53,231 nt of DNA from Diplocarpon mali (GCA_024741835.1 JAENRP010000287.1:4437-57667), one strand, 5' to 3'. Positions 31,860 to 43,731 are shown, counted from the first letter of the stretch. Program-made: numbers and translations. The notes: generated by a model not told the origin, from the sequence alone.

Positions 31860-34800
31860 TCAAGCCCCTACAACCAGCCTGATCACGGCCGCAACCCCCC
31901 TCATCGCCGCCGCAAGCAAGCCCAACAGCCGCACCAGAAGCAGGAGCCCCAGCAAGCCGCCAGCCACAAACATGGCCGCCGCGGCGAACAATCCGATGTC
32001 AGTCCAAGTCAGGCACTGCCTCTCGAATCTCTTCCTAACTGCCGAATCAGGATTGAAGGCCGGCTCCACGAACAACCACGCACTGTGCAGCAAGCCGAGC
32101 ACAACCTGGGCGACTGACAGTGGCTGGGCACGTGACTTCCTGGCCATCGTTGGGACTGGCGAGGCGCCGTGCGGGCGCAGGGCCATCACCGCAGTTTTCT
32201 GCTCCCTACTCGGGAGCGTCGCCTGGGCCGCAGCCGCAGCCGCAGCCGCAGCCGCACCCGTTCCCTTCCACTTCACCGCCTTCCCCGCCGTCTCCGCTTT
32301 CGGCGGCGAGGGGACAACTACTTTGTCGGCTGAACTGGCGGTGTGCCGGGCGACCATCATCGTCATGTTCTTCCGCTCCGGGCTCGGCTCTCTCTTCGCG
32401 CCGTCTTGGACCACATTGACCCGCAAACGACTTCCGGTGTCTCCGTTGCCGGCGACCACGTGGTGCTGCTCTCGATGTGCCGCCGCCTCGCTCCCATCCG
32501 GCGTGTTCTTTCGCGTCTTTTGCGGACTGGTCGGGTCCCCGCCCCCGCCGCCGTCCGCTCCCGCCGCCTTCTGCTTCGGGACTGCCGAGGCGTGTTTGAG
32601 AGGCTGGTATGCCATCCGGGCCGCGTTTCGGGCCGCTTGTTTCTCCTCCTCCGGGCCGAGGGACGTTGATATGGATATGGGTCTGCTCTTCATTTCCACC
32701 CGCTCTCCGGCGGCCGAGACCATCTGACACAACCTTACCGTCCGCCGCTTGGTCTCCTCGAGCTGGTGCGCCGACGAGGTACCGGTGGCGGCTGCATGAG
32801 TTTGGCACCCGCTGCTCGGCTCGTCCTTGAGCTTGCTGTTCGGCGAAGACTCGGCCCACCGAGGGATTCGGCTCGGCTTGAGCTGGAGCACCGCGTCTCT
32901 CGCTTGTTCTCCGCGGGCCAGGCCGGCTGGGCCGTCGGTTTGAGCTAGGAGGCGCTGATGCGGATCGAGCCCAGTAGTGGTGGTGATGCACGTGCTGATG
33001 GATAACGGCCGACTGTCTGGCGCGGCCTTGACCATCGTTGGTGGCATCCACTTGGGCGGACAACATTAGCAACTGTCGGCACCGTCAGATAAGATCGAGA
33101 CACTTACCACGGTGTAAGACTCTTTCGCCGGGTAGCTCGACGGGATACGGGCCTCGAAGGGATCCTTCAATGTGACCGGCGGTAGTTCGTTCAGGCAAGT
33201 GATGACTTTGGCCTGCCTGCCGAGGTTTCTCGGGTTTCGGGCCGACGGCGGGTGGATATGGACCTGCTTCGTCGAGACTGACTGGAATGAGATCGCTGAA
33301 GCTCTTCTTTCTTGCGGCTCTTCCGATGCCTGCATCGGGACTGCCCGCTCTAAAAAAGACTCCAGCCTTCTGGAGGGAGACCTCATTGCGGTCATCCTTG
33401 CGGGCCGGGGGCTCCCATTCGCTACAGCTTTAGGCGAAGGGGCTTCCCGCGAGCTCTCGAGGGCATTCAGGTCATCCCGGAGGGGCCGGAGTCTCAAGGG
33501 ACTCGAGAGGGCAGGATGGTGGACAGTTGTAGCAGAAGACTCATTTCCATGTCGACGGCTAGGAGATCCAACGGCTTTGCGAGGCTTAGACTGCTCAGAT
33601 GCTCGCTCACTAGATTCCCTGGATAAGCGTTCCTGTATCAAGGGCGAGGACTCTGCCCTATGATCAAAGTAATCACGCGGTCTAATGGTCTTGGTGGCCT
33701 CGACGTAGGGTGATGGGTCAGCGGCAGTGGGCATTGGAAAGAGGCGATCTCCAGGGGAGACTTCTGGGGAAAGAGTTAGTGAAGCAAAGTCCAGAGTCGC
33801 ACTGAAAGCCACTTACCAACAACAGGCGTACCGGCCAGAGATTGTACGATCGGGCTTAAGTCGGGTTCGGCAACACTGCTCCACCCATTCTCGCTTAGCT
33901 TCCACTTTCCCCGTCTCCTTTGCTTCATCTTCTGCTCCAATTTCTTTTTCCTTTCGCGCATAGACATGACGCGTTCCATTTCAAAGCGATGCCTGGACTC
34001 GGCTTCTTTATATCTGCTCTTCTGCTCAGCCACCTTTCTTGCCTCTTCGTCCAGCTTCCGTTTCGTCTCATCACTCATCTGGCTGGGCTCACTGCCACTA
34101 CTGACGTCCCAGTAGCCAGTTCTAGGGTTTGCACCTTGGACACCAAGATAGTCACCACTGTCTTTCAGACTTCTCCGCTGTTGCCGTCTAGACTTTTTGT
34201 CCTCGAAAATCTGCTGTGTAGCCGTTATTTCTTTCTCATCAGACACCCCACCAAAAGAAGGCATCTGAAAATCAACATCCTGACTTGATATCACCAGCAC
34301 TGGTGGGAGTGATGGCAGTGGCTTCCCATGACGGTAGATCTTGGGGCTTTCTCTCGATTCCTCTACCTTGACCTTCTTGCCCCAAGACCCGAAGAGATTC
34401 TTCAGTCCACTTATCCCGATCGATCCCGGACGGCCCTCATCTCTTCTAATTGTCTCCGAATCTGGAGCGTCTCGTCCGCCAGCTGGTCCCTCTCTGGTTG
34501 TGCCTGTTTCGTTTCGTAAACGAGCTGTCCCGCCCTCGATCCCATCCTCTGAATCTGTTCCTGGCGCTCCAGGACTAGGGCCAAAGGTAGCAGGTCTCTC
34601 GGTGTTATCTGATGAGTAATCGTCTAGTTCTTTTCCAGGCACATGAGTGCCAAATGTCTTAAGATATCCACTGCCAGTTCCAATAACAAACTGGTTATGA
34701 TCCGACTTCGCTGAGCGTGCCGCACCAGAAATCCTAGCAGGATGGTAGGGATCAGCTCCTGCGGCATCGTAGCTAGCCGTATTTTGCGAGTCGCTATCCG

Positions 34801-35401
34801 GTTGGCAAGCTCCCGCGTCAACAAACGGTTTCCCCTCACAAGCTCTATTCTCAACCCGATCGGATATCGGATGTGATTGTTGATCCGGGGGGTCCCAGTG
34901 CCGCATAGATCTATCAAGCAGCCCGTGAGTATCTCCGGAGTGAGGCGATGGAGAGGGACGATCGCGAGAAAGACCGAGAACGAGCTGCCTGCGCACAGGA
35001 ACACGTCCTTCGCCCGCAGAAAAACGCGGAAGAGCCACGGCCCCATCTTTCGCAGGCGCCATACCTCCCATAGAAGAGCCGTCCTCAAGAACCTCTTCTC
35101 CATTGCCGTTTGTGAAGTCAAAATCCCTATCTCGGCCCCTCAAAGTACCTCCTCTCTCGGCCCTCTGACTAGGGAGCAGCTTCTTCAGCCCCTCACTCAA
35201 GCTCGTCGACCTTCGGTGACCGCCCCGCCTGCGATCGGCCTGTGTTGTCAACGCAGCCGGTGGCGGGCTCCTGATGCGCTTCTTGAACAGAGAGTTAGCG
35301 TGCCAGCTGGACGAGCGGCGTTGGTGAGTCGGAGAGGGAGTGCTGGGCGAGACGGGATAAATGGAAGCGGGTGTCTGGGATGAATTGACGTCTGTTGACA
35401 T
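31860..35401 (-). CDS. Large disordered protein with C-terminal membrane segments (unknown)
   Basis: Three exons on the minus strand, 33817-35401, 33108-33763 and 31860-33050, encoding 1143 aa; function not recognised. The introns are GTAAGT..CCAG (53 bp) and GTAAGT..CCAAG (57 bp, an AAG acceptor after a CTAAT branch). Most of the protein is low-complexity and rich in Ser, Arg, Pro and Gly. Landmarks: SLKDSGDYLGVQGANPRTG, a conserved-looking motif I associate with uncharacterised Pezizomycotina proteins; a charged coiled-coil (about residues 450-505: SDETKRKLDEEARKVAEQKS, ERKKKLEQKMKQRRRGKW); SSVAEPDLSPIVQSL; and a poly-Ala run of 10 near the end. The C-terminus has two likely membrane helices (AQVVLGLLHSAWLFV; DIGLFAAAAMFVAGGLLGLL). 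The AUG at 35401 is preferred to in-frame codons upstream. Exon 3 stays open in a second frame, so its reading is less certain. Confidence 0.7.
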
Positions 35402-35746
35402 TGCTTTGTCTGGGACTGGTAGTCGGTGGGTGGTTCGGGACCAGGAGAGAAAATAATGGAGATTTAAAAGGTAGTAGATCAAATGAAGTCGAAATTGGAG
35501 ATTCAGGCGAGGGTGCGACTGCTTGGGAAGGAATGAACGTAGTCCGACAAACGGGGAAGGAACACACTTACCTGAATCATGAAATAAAACGCAGTATTGA
35601 AGATTGAAGCTTGCAAAGACATATTGCATCAAGTATGCATCCATTACTACGAGTCATGCACTCCTGGACCCTTCCATCCATACAAAATTGCGAGACCAGA
35701 AACGCCTTCCAATATTACCCATATCCAGCCACTACGTAATATAAAC
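35402..35746. other. Spacer upstream of the 1143-aa gene
   Basis: 345 bp that should contain the promoter of the large gene and the nur1 3' UTR, both on the minus strand. No distinct element is recognised. Confidence 0.5.
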
Positions 35747-37231
35747 TCAGAATCGTGACGGGCCCCTTCTATACGAGCTGTCAAAAGCGCTCGGCCCAGG
35801 CCGCCTATTCAGTCCAGTCGACGGAGCACTTGTCCGACGATCATCTACTGTATCTGGGAATGGGGCTCGACTCTGTAGAATTTTTCTAGGAGCCTCACTT
35901 TGCCTTTTTGCTGGACTTTTACTGCGTTCTCTCTCTTCGCGGATCTCGCGGCCAGCCATGTCGAAAGAATTCCTGGGCGAGTCGCGACTCTGGATGTCGT
36001 ACATGCTGGTTGCTTTCTTGAGGGGTGAATTCACGTGGCTATAGACCCCGAGACTTCCACCGTCGCCGCTAGTAGCGGTAGTGCTGGGGGCTACCGTTCC
36101 GCCCATGCTTTTGCGGAACTGGGGTTGGCGGATCGGAGCGCGAGGGGTGGTTCCTGTGAGGGGGGTTGGTTCGCGGGAGTTGAACGCTGAAGGAGTGTAG
36201 AGAGGTGCCGGCGATGTTTGCCTGGAGATACCGGTGGAATTATCTGGGTCGAAGTGTTTGGCGTAGTTGGGATTGGGGTTGGTGCGGAATCCTCGTTTGA
36301 GTATGACAGATGGGGTGTAAGTTTCAACCTCGCCGTCTCCGTCATATTCGGTTCCTGTGCCGGCATCTGAGTACTGCGTAGCAACATCTCGAACCAGAGG
36401 ATTGAGTCGGGGATGGACGTATTTGATATTGTACTCGCTCATGACCTCCTTCTGAATAATAGAGGTATCCTTCTCCTGCTGCGAGAAACACACCTGGAGT
36501 AAATACAGCTGCGATGAAAGCAGCACCTGGAGGAGAATAGCCGTGAAGACCGTCACGCTAGGCCGAGGATCTGTAGCCGCAGTTGGAAGGAAAAGCCAGT
36601 AGACCAAGACATGACCGGGACTGAAGAAACAGAACAAACGGAGACAAATAGGAATAGGATCCCAGGTAGCTATTTCCCACACATCTCGGGTAGCATCTGG
36701 GTGTGCTCTCGATTCGGCACTTGTGTCTCCTAGTATGCTTGTGAAAAGGCGTAGTGGAGAAGAAGAGATGGGAGAAGAGTCGACTCGCACTCGCTGTGCG
36801 GAAGCGGTGCTTTGAGATTTGTCGATGTCCATCTCGAACAGGCGATAATGACGTTTTCGAGTGAATGTATAGGTAGCATTGGTAATTGAAAAGACAGACA
36901 AACTCCAAACAACAAGAGTGGCCTCATTATCAATTAGTAGAAGCTCCTCTAAGCTCTATGGCATTTGTTTACTTACAATGAAGCTCAACCATCCAGTCCC
37001 AGAGTAATCGTCCCCGAATACATCATCCTGGCCGCTTCCCAGGGAGGTTCCAGTGTTCGCCCTCGCAATCAGAAGAACAATGTGTAAGACGAGAGCCAGC
37101 GGAGTCGCAAACTGCTTAGAGTCCCAGTCCCTTGTCTCGAACTCCTCCGACACGTATAGCAAAAAGTCGCCCGGGTTCAGGTAGTCCTTGATGCGCTGAA
37201 TCATCGGTCTTCTGCGCACGAGTCTCGGCAT
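35747..37231 (-). CDS. nur1: Nuclear rim protein Nur1
   Basis: Inner-nuclear-membrane protein. In yeast Nur1 pairs with Heh1 in the CLIP complex that tethers rDNA and silent chromatin to the envelope. Two exons on the minus strand, 36977-37231 and 35747-36922, encoding 476 aa. The 54-bp intron has GTAAGT and ATGAG ends (a GAG acceptor after a CTAAT branch). The start MPRLVRRRPMIQRIKDYLNP and the following segment DFLLYVSEEFETRDWDSK are family hallmarks. Four membrane segments can be traced (around ALVLHIVLLI, WLSFIATLVVWSLSVF, LRLFCFFSPGHVLVYWLFL and TAILLQVLLSSQLYLLQ). Then comes VMSEYNIKYVHPRLNPLVRD and a long Ser/Pro/Arg-rich nucleoplasmic tail. Divergent from vma7. Confidence 0.92.
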
Positions 37232-37489
37232 GGTGGGCGGAATCTATCGTGAGCTCCCTCACATGGTCGAGCGTTGTTTGTTGTTCAGGGACACTGAATG
37301 CTGCCGTCCTTTGTTTACAGTCGCCTGGAAATCGGATCTGAGAGTAAGTAGGTAGTTGGTGGCTTGCGGACAGGGGCTGGACAGCGCTAGTAAATAGCGG
37401 GGATGCCGCCCTGTTGGTCGAAGCACTTGTCTCCAAATTTATAATATGATGAGCTTGCGTATTACGAACGTCGCTACTCAACAGCCAAG
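37232..37489. promoter_or_regulatory. Shared nur1/vma7 bidirectional promoter
   Basis: Only 258 bp separate the two start codons of these divergent genes, so both promoters must lie here. No consensus TATA was identified. Confidence 0.6.
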
Positions 37490-38012
37490 ATGGCAGCTCC
37501 AGTATCTGCGTACAAGGATAGACAGTTTCTTGCGGTGATTGGAGATGAGGTACGGTTGCTGCCTGTGTTCGGAATTGCTAGCTGATGGCTGTATAGGACT
37601 CTGTAACTGGCCTGCTCCTTGCAGGCATTGGCGTACGGATATGCCTGGTGGTGGAGTGAATGGCAATTGAAGCTGATTGTTGTAGCATGTCACCGAGCCA
37701 CCGGACTCGCAAAAGAACTTCCTTGTCGTCGACAGCAAGACAGACAACGCAGCTATAGAAGAAGCGTTCGAGAGATTCACAGTCGAGAGGAAGGACATAG
37801 GAATTCTATTGATCAACCAACATGTGAGGTTGCTGCTCTGGAACCGGGGAACAAAGCTGATGGCCTTGCAGATTGCTGAGCGGATTCGTCACCGAGTTGA
37901 TACATACACTGCTGCCTTCCCAGCTCTCCTCGAAATCCCTAGCAAGGACCATCCATATGACCCCGAGAAAGACAGTGTCCTGAGACGGGTACGAAGGCTC
38001 TTCGGCGAATAG
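37490..38012 (+). CDS. vma7: V-type proton ATPase subunit F
   Basis: Part of the central rotor stalk of the V1 sector; needed for assembly and coupling of the proton pump on vacuoles and endosomes. Four exons, 37490-37549, 37597-37632, 37686-37823 and 37872-38012, encoding 124 aa, matching the family. The introns of 47, 53 and 48 bp are all in phase 0. Recognised segments: [20 protein letters not shown], the Gly-rich [12 protein letters not shown] (a complete 12-codon exon), [40 protein letters not shown] and [21 protein letters not shown] second V-ATPase gene, vma9, lies about 5.3 kb downstream. Confidence 0.96.
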
Positions 38013-38508
38013 GGGATTATGATATCATGAACGCATGTACTCCTGTCTGGGCCGGGACGGGAATTGTATTGATGAGGAAGCGCTACAGGCGTTTGCCGCA
38101 GATACTCGCTAGGGCTGGCCAGGGAAGCTTGACACAGAAGTTTGACTGAGGCAATGCTCTGTTGTGGATTATTATAATACATTCATAGCTCGACCCTAGT
38201 TTCTCAATAAATAACTACGGCTTGCAGCCAAAACCATGCGTCGGCGATACAGGCTCGACGTGGTCCGACTGATATGAATCACTCGAGCGAGAAACACACT
38301 CGCAAGGACCCGAAAATGACATCGACACCTTCGCTTGACGTCAATGGGAACCACCGTAGATACAAGAAGTGTCTTACTAGAAGATAACTCCGTTGGCCAA
38401 AAGAATTAGCAGCCACCAATGCAAAGGAAACAAACCAGACCCTGCGATAGGCTCATCTCACTGTCCCTCATCACCCAGTGGCTGACCCCATTGAAATCAA
38501 ATCTACTA
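38013..38508. other. Convergent vma7/npc2 3' region
   Basis: About 500 bp between convergent stop codons. No gene or RNA is recognised. Confidence 0.5.
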
Positions 38509-39157
38509 TCAGCTGAACTGAACAGATGCCTGCAAGCAAGTGATATGCTCTCCGTCCTTTGTATACGCATCAGCGAATACCGTGTACCGTCCCTGAGTAG
38601 AGCATTAGCCACTATCCTCATGGAACCCTCCGAGAGATATACAGGATTATGGGGATGAAACCTACATTCGGGATCTCGTTCGGCAACTCAACGTCCTTGG
38701 TGAGCTTAATCGGACCCTTCTTTATCGGACACTCCAAATCCACATTCCCAACCTGCTTGCACAGATCCGCCTCGGTGTTCACCAGTTTGATGAGACCATA
38801 TTTAACCTGCAAGATGATCTTCGCGCCGTCCTCGACGTCTTTGAGGAGTGTTCCCTTGGCTTCAATCGAGAGGGTCCGTCCGCTGTCTACAGGTTAGAGC
38901 GTGCCCCAACTCAAACATGATATGCGATAAGGACTAGGAGGGACAAACGCTTTTGGTGGGTTTGGAGACAAGTTGATTTTCTCCAGGGTCAGAATGTCGG
39001 ACGAGTGGTCTGCTTGGCAGAAGTTGAGAGGATTGTCGCCTGGTACCTCTCCTCCATCGGTGAAGGCCTTTTGGCTACCGAAGCCGAAGACCGGTGTGCC
39101 ATTTACGGCGACAAGGTTGCTGAAGAGCAGGCTGATTATGCTGAGGGAGAACTTCAT
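38509..39157 (-). CDS. npc2: Phosphatidylglycerol/phosphatidylinositol transfer protein (NPC2, ML domain)
   Basis: Soluble sterol/phospholipid carrier of the vacuole or secretory path. Three exons on the minus strand, 38949-39157, 38666-38882 and 38509-38592, encoding 169 aa. Residues 1-20 (MKFSLSIISLLFSNLVAVNG) are a signal peptide. The ML-domain landmarks are NPLNFCQAD, ILTLEKINLSPNPPKAGRTL, DLCKQVGNVDLECPIKKG and, in exon 3, RYTVFADAYTKDGEHITCLQ. Conserved cysteines are present for the disulfides. Splicing at GTTTGT (an unusual donor) and ACAG restores PPKAGRTLSIEA; the nearer TAG acceptor would break the frame. Two introns, 66 and 73 bp. Confident family call. Confidence 0.93.
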
Positions 39158-40555
39158 GTCGAGGTATCGGGTCGGATAGTTGGATTCGTGGGGTTGGTGT
39201 AGTATTGTCGGGTGGGCTACGAGGGTGAGGTTTGGAGCAGAGCTGGGTGGAGGGGAGAGGCGCCTGAAAGCTGGAGGGGGCTGGGTTAGCGCGATGACGT
39301 TTGCGTCAGACGATGCGACCAAAATATAACCTTCTCATTGAGATTGCAGTCTGAAGTCACCAAAACGGCTCTTTTCTTGCTGACTTCTACGTTTATAAAT
39401 CCTTCACTATTCATCGATCCAGAGAATTATTTCAGGTTACAATACCCAGATGCCACAATCTCTAAATCTTGCTGTTTCCTGCGCACAGATGAACCAGATT
39501 ACCGCTATGCGTAATTTAAGCATGAGCACCCTTGCAATCTCAAACCTAGAGATCCTCTCATACATAGTGATGGGGAGACTGGTTTTCATTCTTCCCTTCT
39601 CCAAACTTGCAACGAATACAGAAGCTGCAATGCTGATTTTTGATCCCCTCACCCTCAGCCTTGGTGTCCTGAAGATCAAACGTACGGTCCTGGGCCTGTA
39701 GCTATCTTCGCACCCTTGAGCTATTCATAGGATTCCATAGGATACTTGTTGACGGACCATTGCCAAAAAGCCCATGGAGTTTAAAGAAGTGCTGGAGAAA
39801 TGCAAATGTCACTGTCAGATGCTGGACAATTCGAAAGCGCAATTGATAGTCTAACCCTACTTTAAGTGTTGTCGTCCTTGGCAACGATGTCCAAGTCATG
39901 GGATGAGAGACACCGCTCCCAGAGCCAGCAACTGTACCGAGCAAAGAAAAGGGTGGTAACCATGACGATGATAGAGCAAAAATGACTTCCAGGACTCCTG
40001 GAAAGTGTGCAGTTCCTTGCTATAACCTTTTCTGCTTTGGAGAACCGACATATGAAGGGGCTGCATCAACCAAACTCAGTGGTATCGAGGTAGTGAAGTG
40101 AAGAAGCAAATACCCAAGTCAACCTGCTCTTAGAAAGCCAGAGCCCGCTGGTAATTCCTAGCATGTTGTGCAGATAGAAAATGAATGCCACTTGGAAACG
40201 AGAACAATACTTTCCTACGAAAATGATCTAAATTAATGTATGAAGATTTGGGGAACGTAGATAGCCGATGAGAGGTGGGAAGACAGATCAAAAGAAGCTG
40301 TGTACACTGTGTATATAAATAAGCCTTTGGAATACTCCCTGTCTTCCTCCTTCGCAGATGCTTCGGACCTGCCGTTTCTTGTTTCAACCAATAAGGAGCC
40401 TCCATCCGAACCAGCCCCCGCCCAAGCAAACAGAGCAAACATCTCTCGCTTCCTAGCGTCCCTCTTAGCGCCACCGCAATCCCCTCACGCCTATATAAGC
40501 CCTCCTCCTCCGCCAGCTCCCTCCTTCCTCTCTTCATACTTACCTTCTTTGGGAC
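39158..40555. other. 1.4-kb intergenic region (npc2 promoter)
   Basis: Contains the npc2 promoter on the left and, on the right, a C/T-rich promoter-like segment with a TATA box. Frames of 80-157 aa here have no recognisable features. Confidence 0.45.
40492..40498 (+). promoter_or_regulatory. TATA box
   Basis: TATATAA in a GC-richer context, 58 bp upstream of the ATG at 40556 and followed by a C/T-rich stretch. This is the normal layout of a fungal core promoter. Confidence 0.4.
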
Positions 40556-40858
40556 ATGGCGCTCACCAATGCCGTTGTCCACAGTACGAAACCTCCATTG
40601 CACATCGGGGCGTTGAGAACTGTCGGCTATCCTTCGGGGTCGCCGCAGGGGGAATTTTTGATTGCTCTCTCAGCACAAGAGAAAACTTTTCATTGGGATT
40701 CTGGCCTCTGGCTGGGTTTTGAAGAAGAGACATGGATCACGGCTGTTCGTGGTGTAGTCACGAATACCAAAAGATCACTTGAAGAAGAATGCGACTTTCA
40801 TGACTACAAGTCAATCTACCATCTGCATTGGCCTATTGTCCCCTCTCCAACAGTATAG
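40556..40858 (+). CDS. Doubtful small hypothetical protein (100 aa)
   Basis: A single open frame of 100 codons starting MALTNAVVHSTKPPLHIG, 58 bp after a TATA box and a pyrimidine-rich leader. Its composition is protein-like (SPQGEFLIALSAQEKTFHWD, LWLGFEEETW), but I recognise no family, signal peptide or membrane segment. It could be a lineage-specific gene, the first exon of a longer gene, or chance. Confidence 0.3.
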   Translation: MALTNAVVHSTKPPLHIGALRTVGYPSGSPQGEFLIALSAQEKTFHWDSGLWLGFEEETWITAVRGVVTNTKRSLEEECDFHDYKSIYHLHWPIVPSPTV

Positions 40859-41977
40859 ATGGAGGAGGAATGTCATGGTGATCGCCCATGTTGAATGCGA
40901 TATTACTGCGCAGAGGTGTTACCTGCTGTGAGATTCCCCTTTCTCATGCTGCTGCCTCTAACCTTCAACGGTCTTATAAGAGTGAATCGAACTTTCAAAA
41001 ACTCCCTCGCATTCGCGAGCAGTCCTCGGTCTGTCGCGCATCAGTAGTAACCCATACACGCGCCTCGTATCCAGACCTGGCTCTAATGCCACCCCCCCCT
41101 CCCAAATTCACCTCAATATTCGTCAATTCAGATATTGCCTAATCTCAGCCATTTATAAATATTTGAAATAATTCGATTTGAGCTGATCCTTGCCAAATCG
41201 TCCTCTAAGACGTAAGCGATTCTTACTTCCAAGCTCGAAAACAATGAACCCTTACTTTCCATCAAAAAATCTATAAAATGACCTCAACAACCGCTACTCT
41301 CATATTCCTTTCCCGGACCCAAGAAGAATACCTTATCACTACCGTCTCTTGACTTGTCTCAACCAAAAACTTCTAAGAAGCTTTCGCGGCTTACCAGTGT
41401 TTTCCGCTCCCCGGAAAAGCTATGCGCTCTTCACCAACTCCCTCTGCTTCGGCGTCTTTTCAGAACCATTCACGGCAAGGGACTCGGCCGATGCGTACTG
41501 GTTTGTATGCAGGAGAGTTTCGCATCAATGCCGTGCTCGAGGGCAGCATACTCTCCCCCCAGGAATTGGAAGCGATATGTTTCTCTCTTCGAGGAGCTGC
41601 TGGGTATGCAACGTGATTCGTAGAAGAGAACTGAGGATGTAGGCGAGGAGGGCCTGGCGAGTATGATGAAGGGGGTAGAATTCCGCGCACGTTAATTGAG
41701 TCTTTGCGCCGGAGCAGCTAGAGACCTTTGCTTATGAAAGCCCACTTTCACTGCCTCACGACGAGCATCCTCGTCTTGGAGGCGCCTCTGGACGGACGTC
41801 CGGATCAGATTCAAAGAGAGCTCTTCTAGCAGACGTGGAAGAGTGATGTTGAGATTGATGGTATCTCTGCCATGGGCACGGACTACAAACGCGTCTCCAT
41901 AGGATTTAAACCGCAACCTCCACACACCGGGATCCGCGCAACTCCTCGATAGCACGCATGGTCTCAACTCCAATGCA
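40859..41977. other. 1.1-kb intergenic region before arv1
   Basis: Contains a TATAAAA sequence near 41271 and overlapping short frames at 41349-41642 in all three forward phases. One of them (41422-41616, ending ILSPQELEAICFSLRGAAGYAT) looks mildly protein-like, but no splice model joins them convincingly. The arv1 promoter must be at the right end. Confidence 0.4.
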
Positions 41978-42971
41978 ATGCCCATCTGCATAGAATGCCG
42001 CTACCCTGTCAAGGCCCTATACACGGATTACTCTGGCGCAGACGACAAGTCGAGCGGCCACGGGGTGCGTCTAACGGTATGCAAGAACTGCGGCCGGTTC
42101 TGCGATAAATATGTCGAGCACGATCATGTAGTGCTTTTTATAGACTTGGTGTTGATCAAACCGCAAGTACGTTAATCTCGTGCTTAGTTCTGTCTGTGCA
42201 TTCTCGAATTCAGGGCTGACGAGTGAAGGTATACCGGCATCTACTGCATAATACTCTGATGCGTGAACATGATCAATTCGATGTGCGTCTCCTTCCCGGC
42301 TTCAACGCTTTGTGATTTAAACCCAAGAACCTTACTGACGATGAATCCAGCCCTCCGTTATCCGCCTCGGCATCCTCCTTCTCCTCTTCGATGTCTACCT
42401 TACTTGGGCACGCATCGAGAAGCAAACGTCCTCCAAGTCCCCCACGACCGACAACAACTTCCAGCGCCTCGCCGCCCAGCCCATCGTCTGCCAGTACATC
42501 TTCTTCCTGATTCTCTGTGCGCTCTCCTATCTGGCCTTCCACATCTCCATCCGCTTCTTGACCTCATCGCCCTTCTCCCCGCTCGTCGCCTTCGGGTTCA
42601 TCCCGCGCTATTCACGCCCGAACAGCGTCAGCACGGCGCTGCTGGTGTCGTCATCCACCAAACTCTTCCCCATACTGATGGTGATTTGGGAGTACGATGT
42701 CCCAGCTGCGGCGAGGAGTCTGGGGTGGGCGGTCGTGGCGAATAACGTGGAGGCGCTGAAGATCCTACTCGGTTGTGGATATGGGACGGCGGCTTTTCTG
42801 GCGACCGTCGGGGCGATCAGCAGGTGGTTGGTAGGGAGGGGAATTTTGTGGATGGTGGGGCTGGATGGTGTTGATACGGTGGGAGATTCGGGGGTAACTC
42901 CTGGAACGTCCGCGTTGTGGGCGGTCGTTGAGTTTAGTAAAGAATGGGGTGGGAGGTTGGGACTTGGGTAG
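41978..42971 (+). CDS. arv1: Sterol homeostasis protein Arv1
   Basis: ER membrane protein involved in sterol and sphingolipid distribution and GPI-anchor intermediates. Three exons, 41978-42166, 42229-42282 and 42351-42971, encoding 287 aa. The N-terminal Arv1 homology domain is MPICIECRYPVKALYTDYSG..VCKNCGRFCDKYVEHD, with two CxxC pairs likely to bind zinc. It is followed by VVLFIDLVLIKPQVYRHLLHNTL and an aspartate-containing loop. The C-terminal half has several membrane helices (IRLGILLLLFDVYLTW, YIFFLILCALSYLAFHI, and later segments). All introns are in phase 0; intron 1 uses GTACGT and a GTGAAG acceptor with a CTGAC branch. Among nearby ATGs only 41978 is in frame with CIECRYPV. Confidence 0.94.
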
Positions 42972-43265
42972 GTAGGACATGAAATGATGTGTGGTTGTTT
43001 TTGGCGTAGCCTCGGTGTTCCTTGGTGTCTAGTGTTATGAAATGTCTTCAGGTATTGTATCTCCCTGTCAAACTCCAGCTATATCAGATGCCGTACACAC
43101 TTCCATCCCTACTTGCATCGACCAGCACCTTCACGCGCCAGGCCAAAGCCATTCCATAACATGTACACAGTTTCCGAGGCACGAGCTTCGAAGCATGTCC
43201 CAACGCCAAATCGTGCACCCTTACATCTCCCTATCTCTGAATTCTCATCTCCGCCCATTCCGACC

Positions 43266-43731
43266 TCAATGTCCTACAGTATGATTTCTAAGGCCCGATG
43301 CCCGCGGTTCGATGAGTGGATGCCATTGTGCCAGAAACGTAATCACTAGAACCCGGGTTAGAAGCGCCACTCGAAACGATAACCTACACGGATATTGAGC
43401 GGGAGAAGGAGGACGAGGTAAGCATACCCCACATGAGATAGCAACTCGCGAACGAGAGGATTAGAGAGCTGCGCCAGATCCTGCGGATGTGTTAGCCGTG
43501 TCCTCCATCGCCTTGCGTGTACTCCAAGCCAGAGAAAACACAGTTCCTACGTTTGCGTCTCGCCCTTGGGAGAGAGGAACCATCCTGCAACGCTTGCGAG
43601 GACGACTACCACGAGGCCGATGATGATGCTCCAGCTAGATGAGATCGAGGTCAGCCAGGTCATCTTCGGAAAAGCGACTGGATATCGTTCACGAATCCAC
43701 GAGGAGGAGCGTTGACATACCCGTTCGCCAT
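43266..43731 (-). CDS. vma9: V-type proton ATPase subunit e
   Basis: Small membrane subunit of the V0 sector, required for V-ATPase assembly. Four exons on the minus strand, 43721-43731 (11 nt), 43551-43634, 43428-43480 and 43266-43345, encoding 75 aa (yeast Vma9 is 73). Spliced pieces: MANGWSIIIGLVVVVLASVA, GWFLSPKGETQT, IWRSSLILSFASCYLMW, VITFLAQWHPLIEPRAS. The two membrane helices and the W-RSS, LMW-ITFLAQ-HPLI pattern are those of subunit e. Splice ends are GTATGT..CTAG, GTAGGA..GCAG and GTATGC..CTAG, with phases 2, 2 and 1. Every exon is too short to stand out as an open frame, so the gene is easily missed. The second V-ATPase gene in this stretch after vma7. Confidence 0.9.

Noticed and set aside
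33051..33107. Earlier CAG acceptor for exon 3 of the 1143-aa gene
   Set aside because: It would make a 35-bp intron, too short for fungal splicing, and leads into a Gly/Cys-repeat frame.
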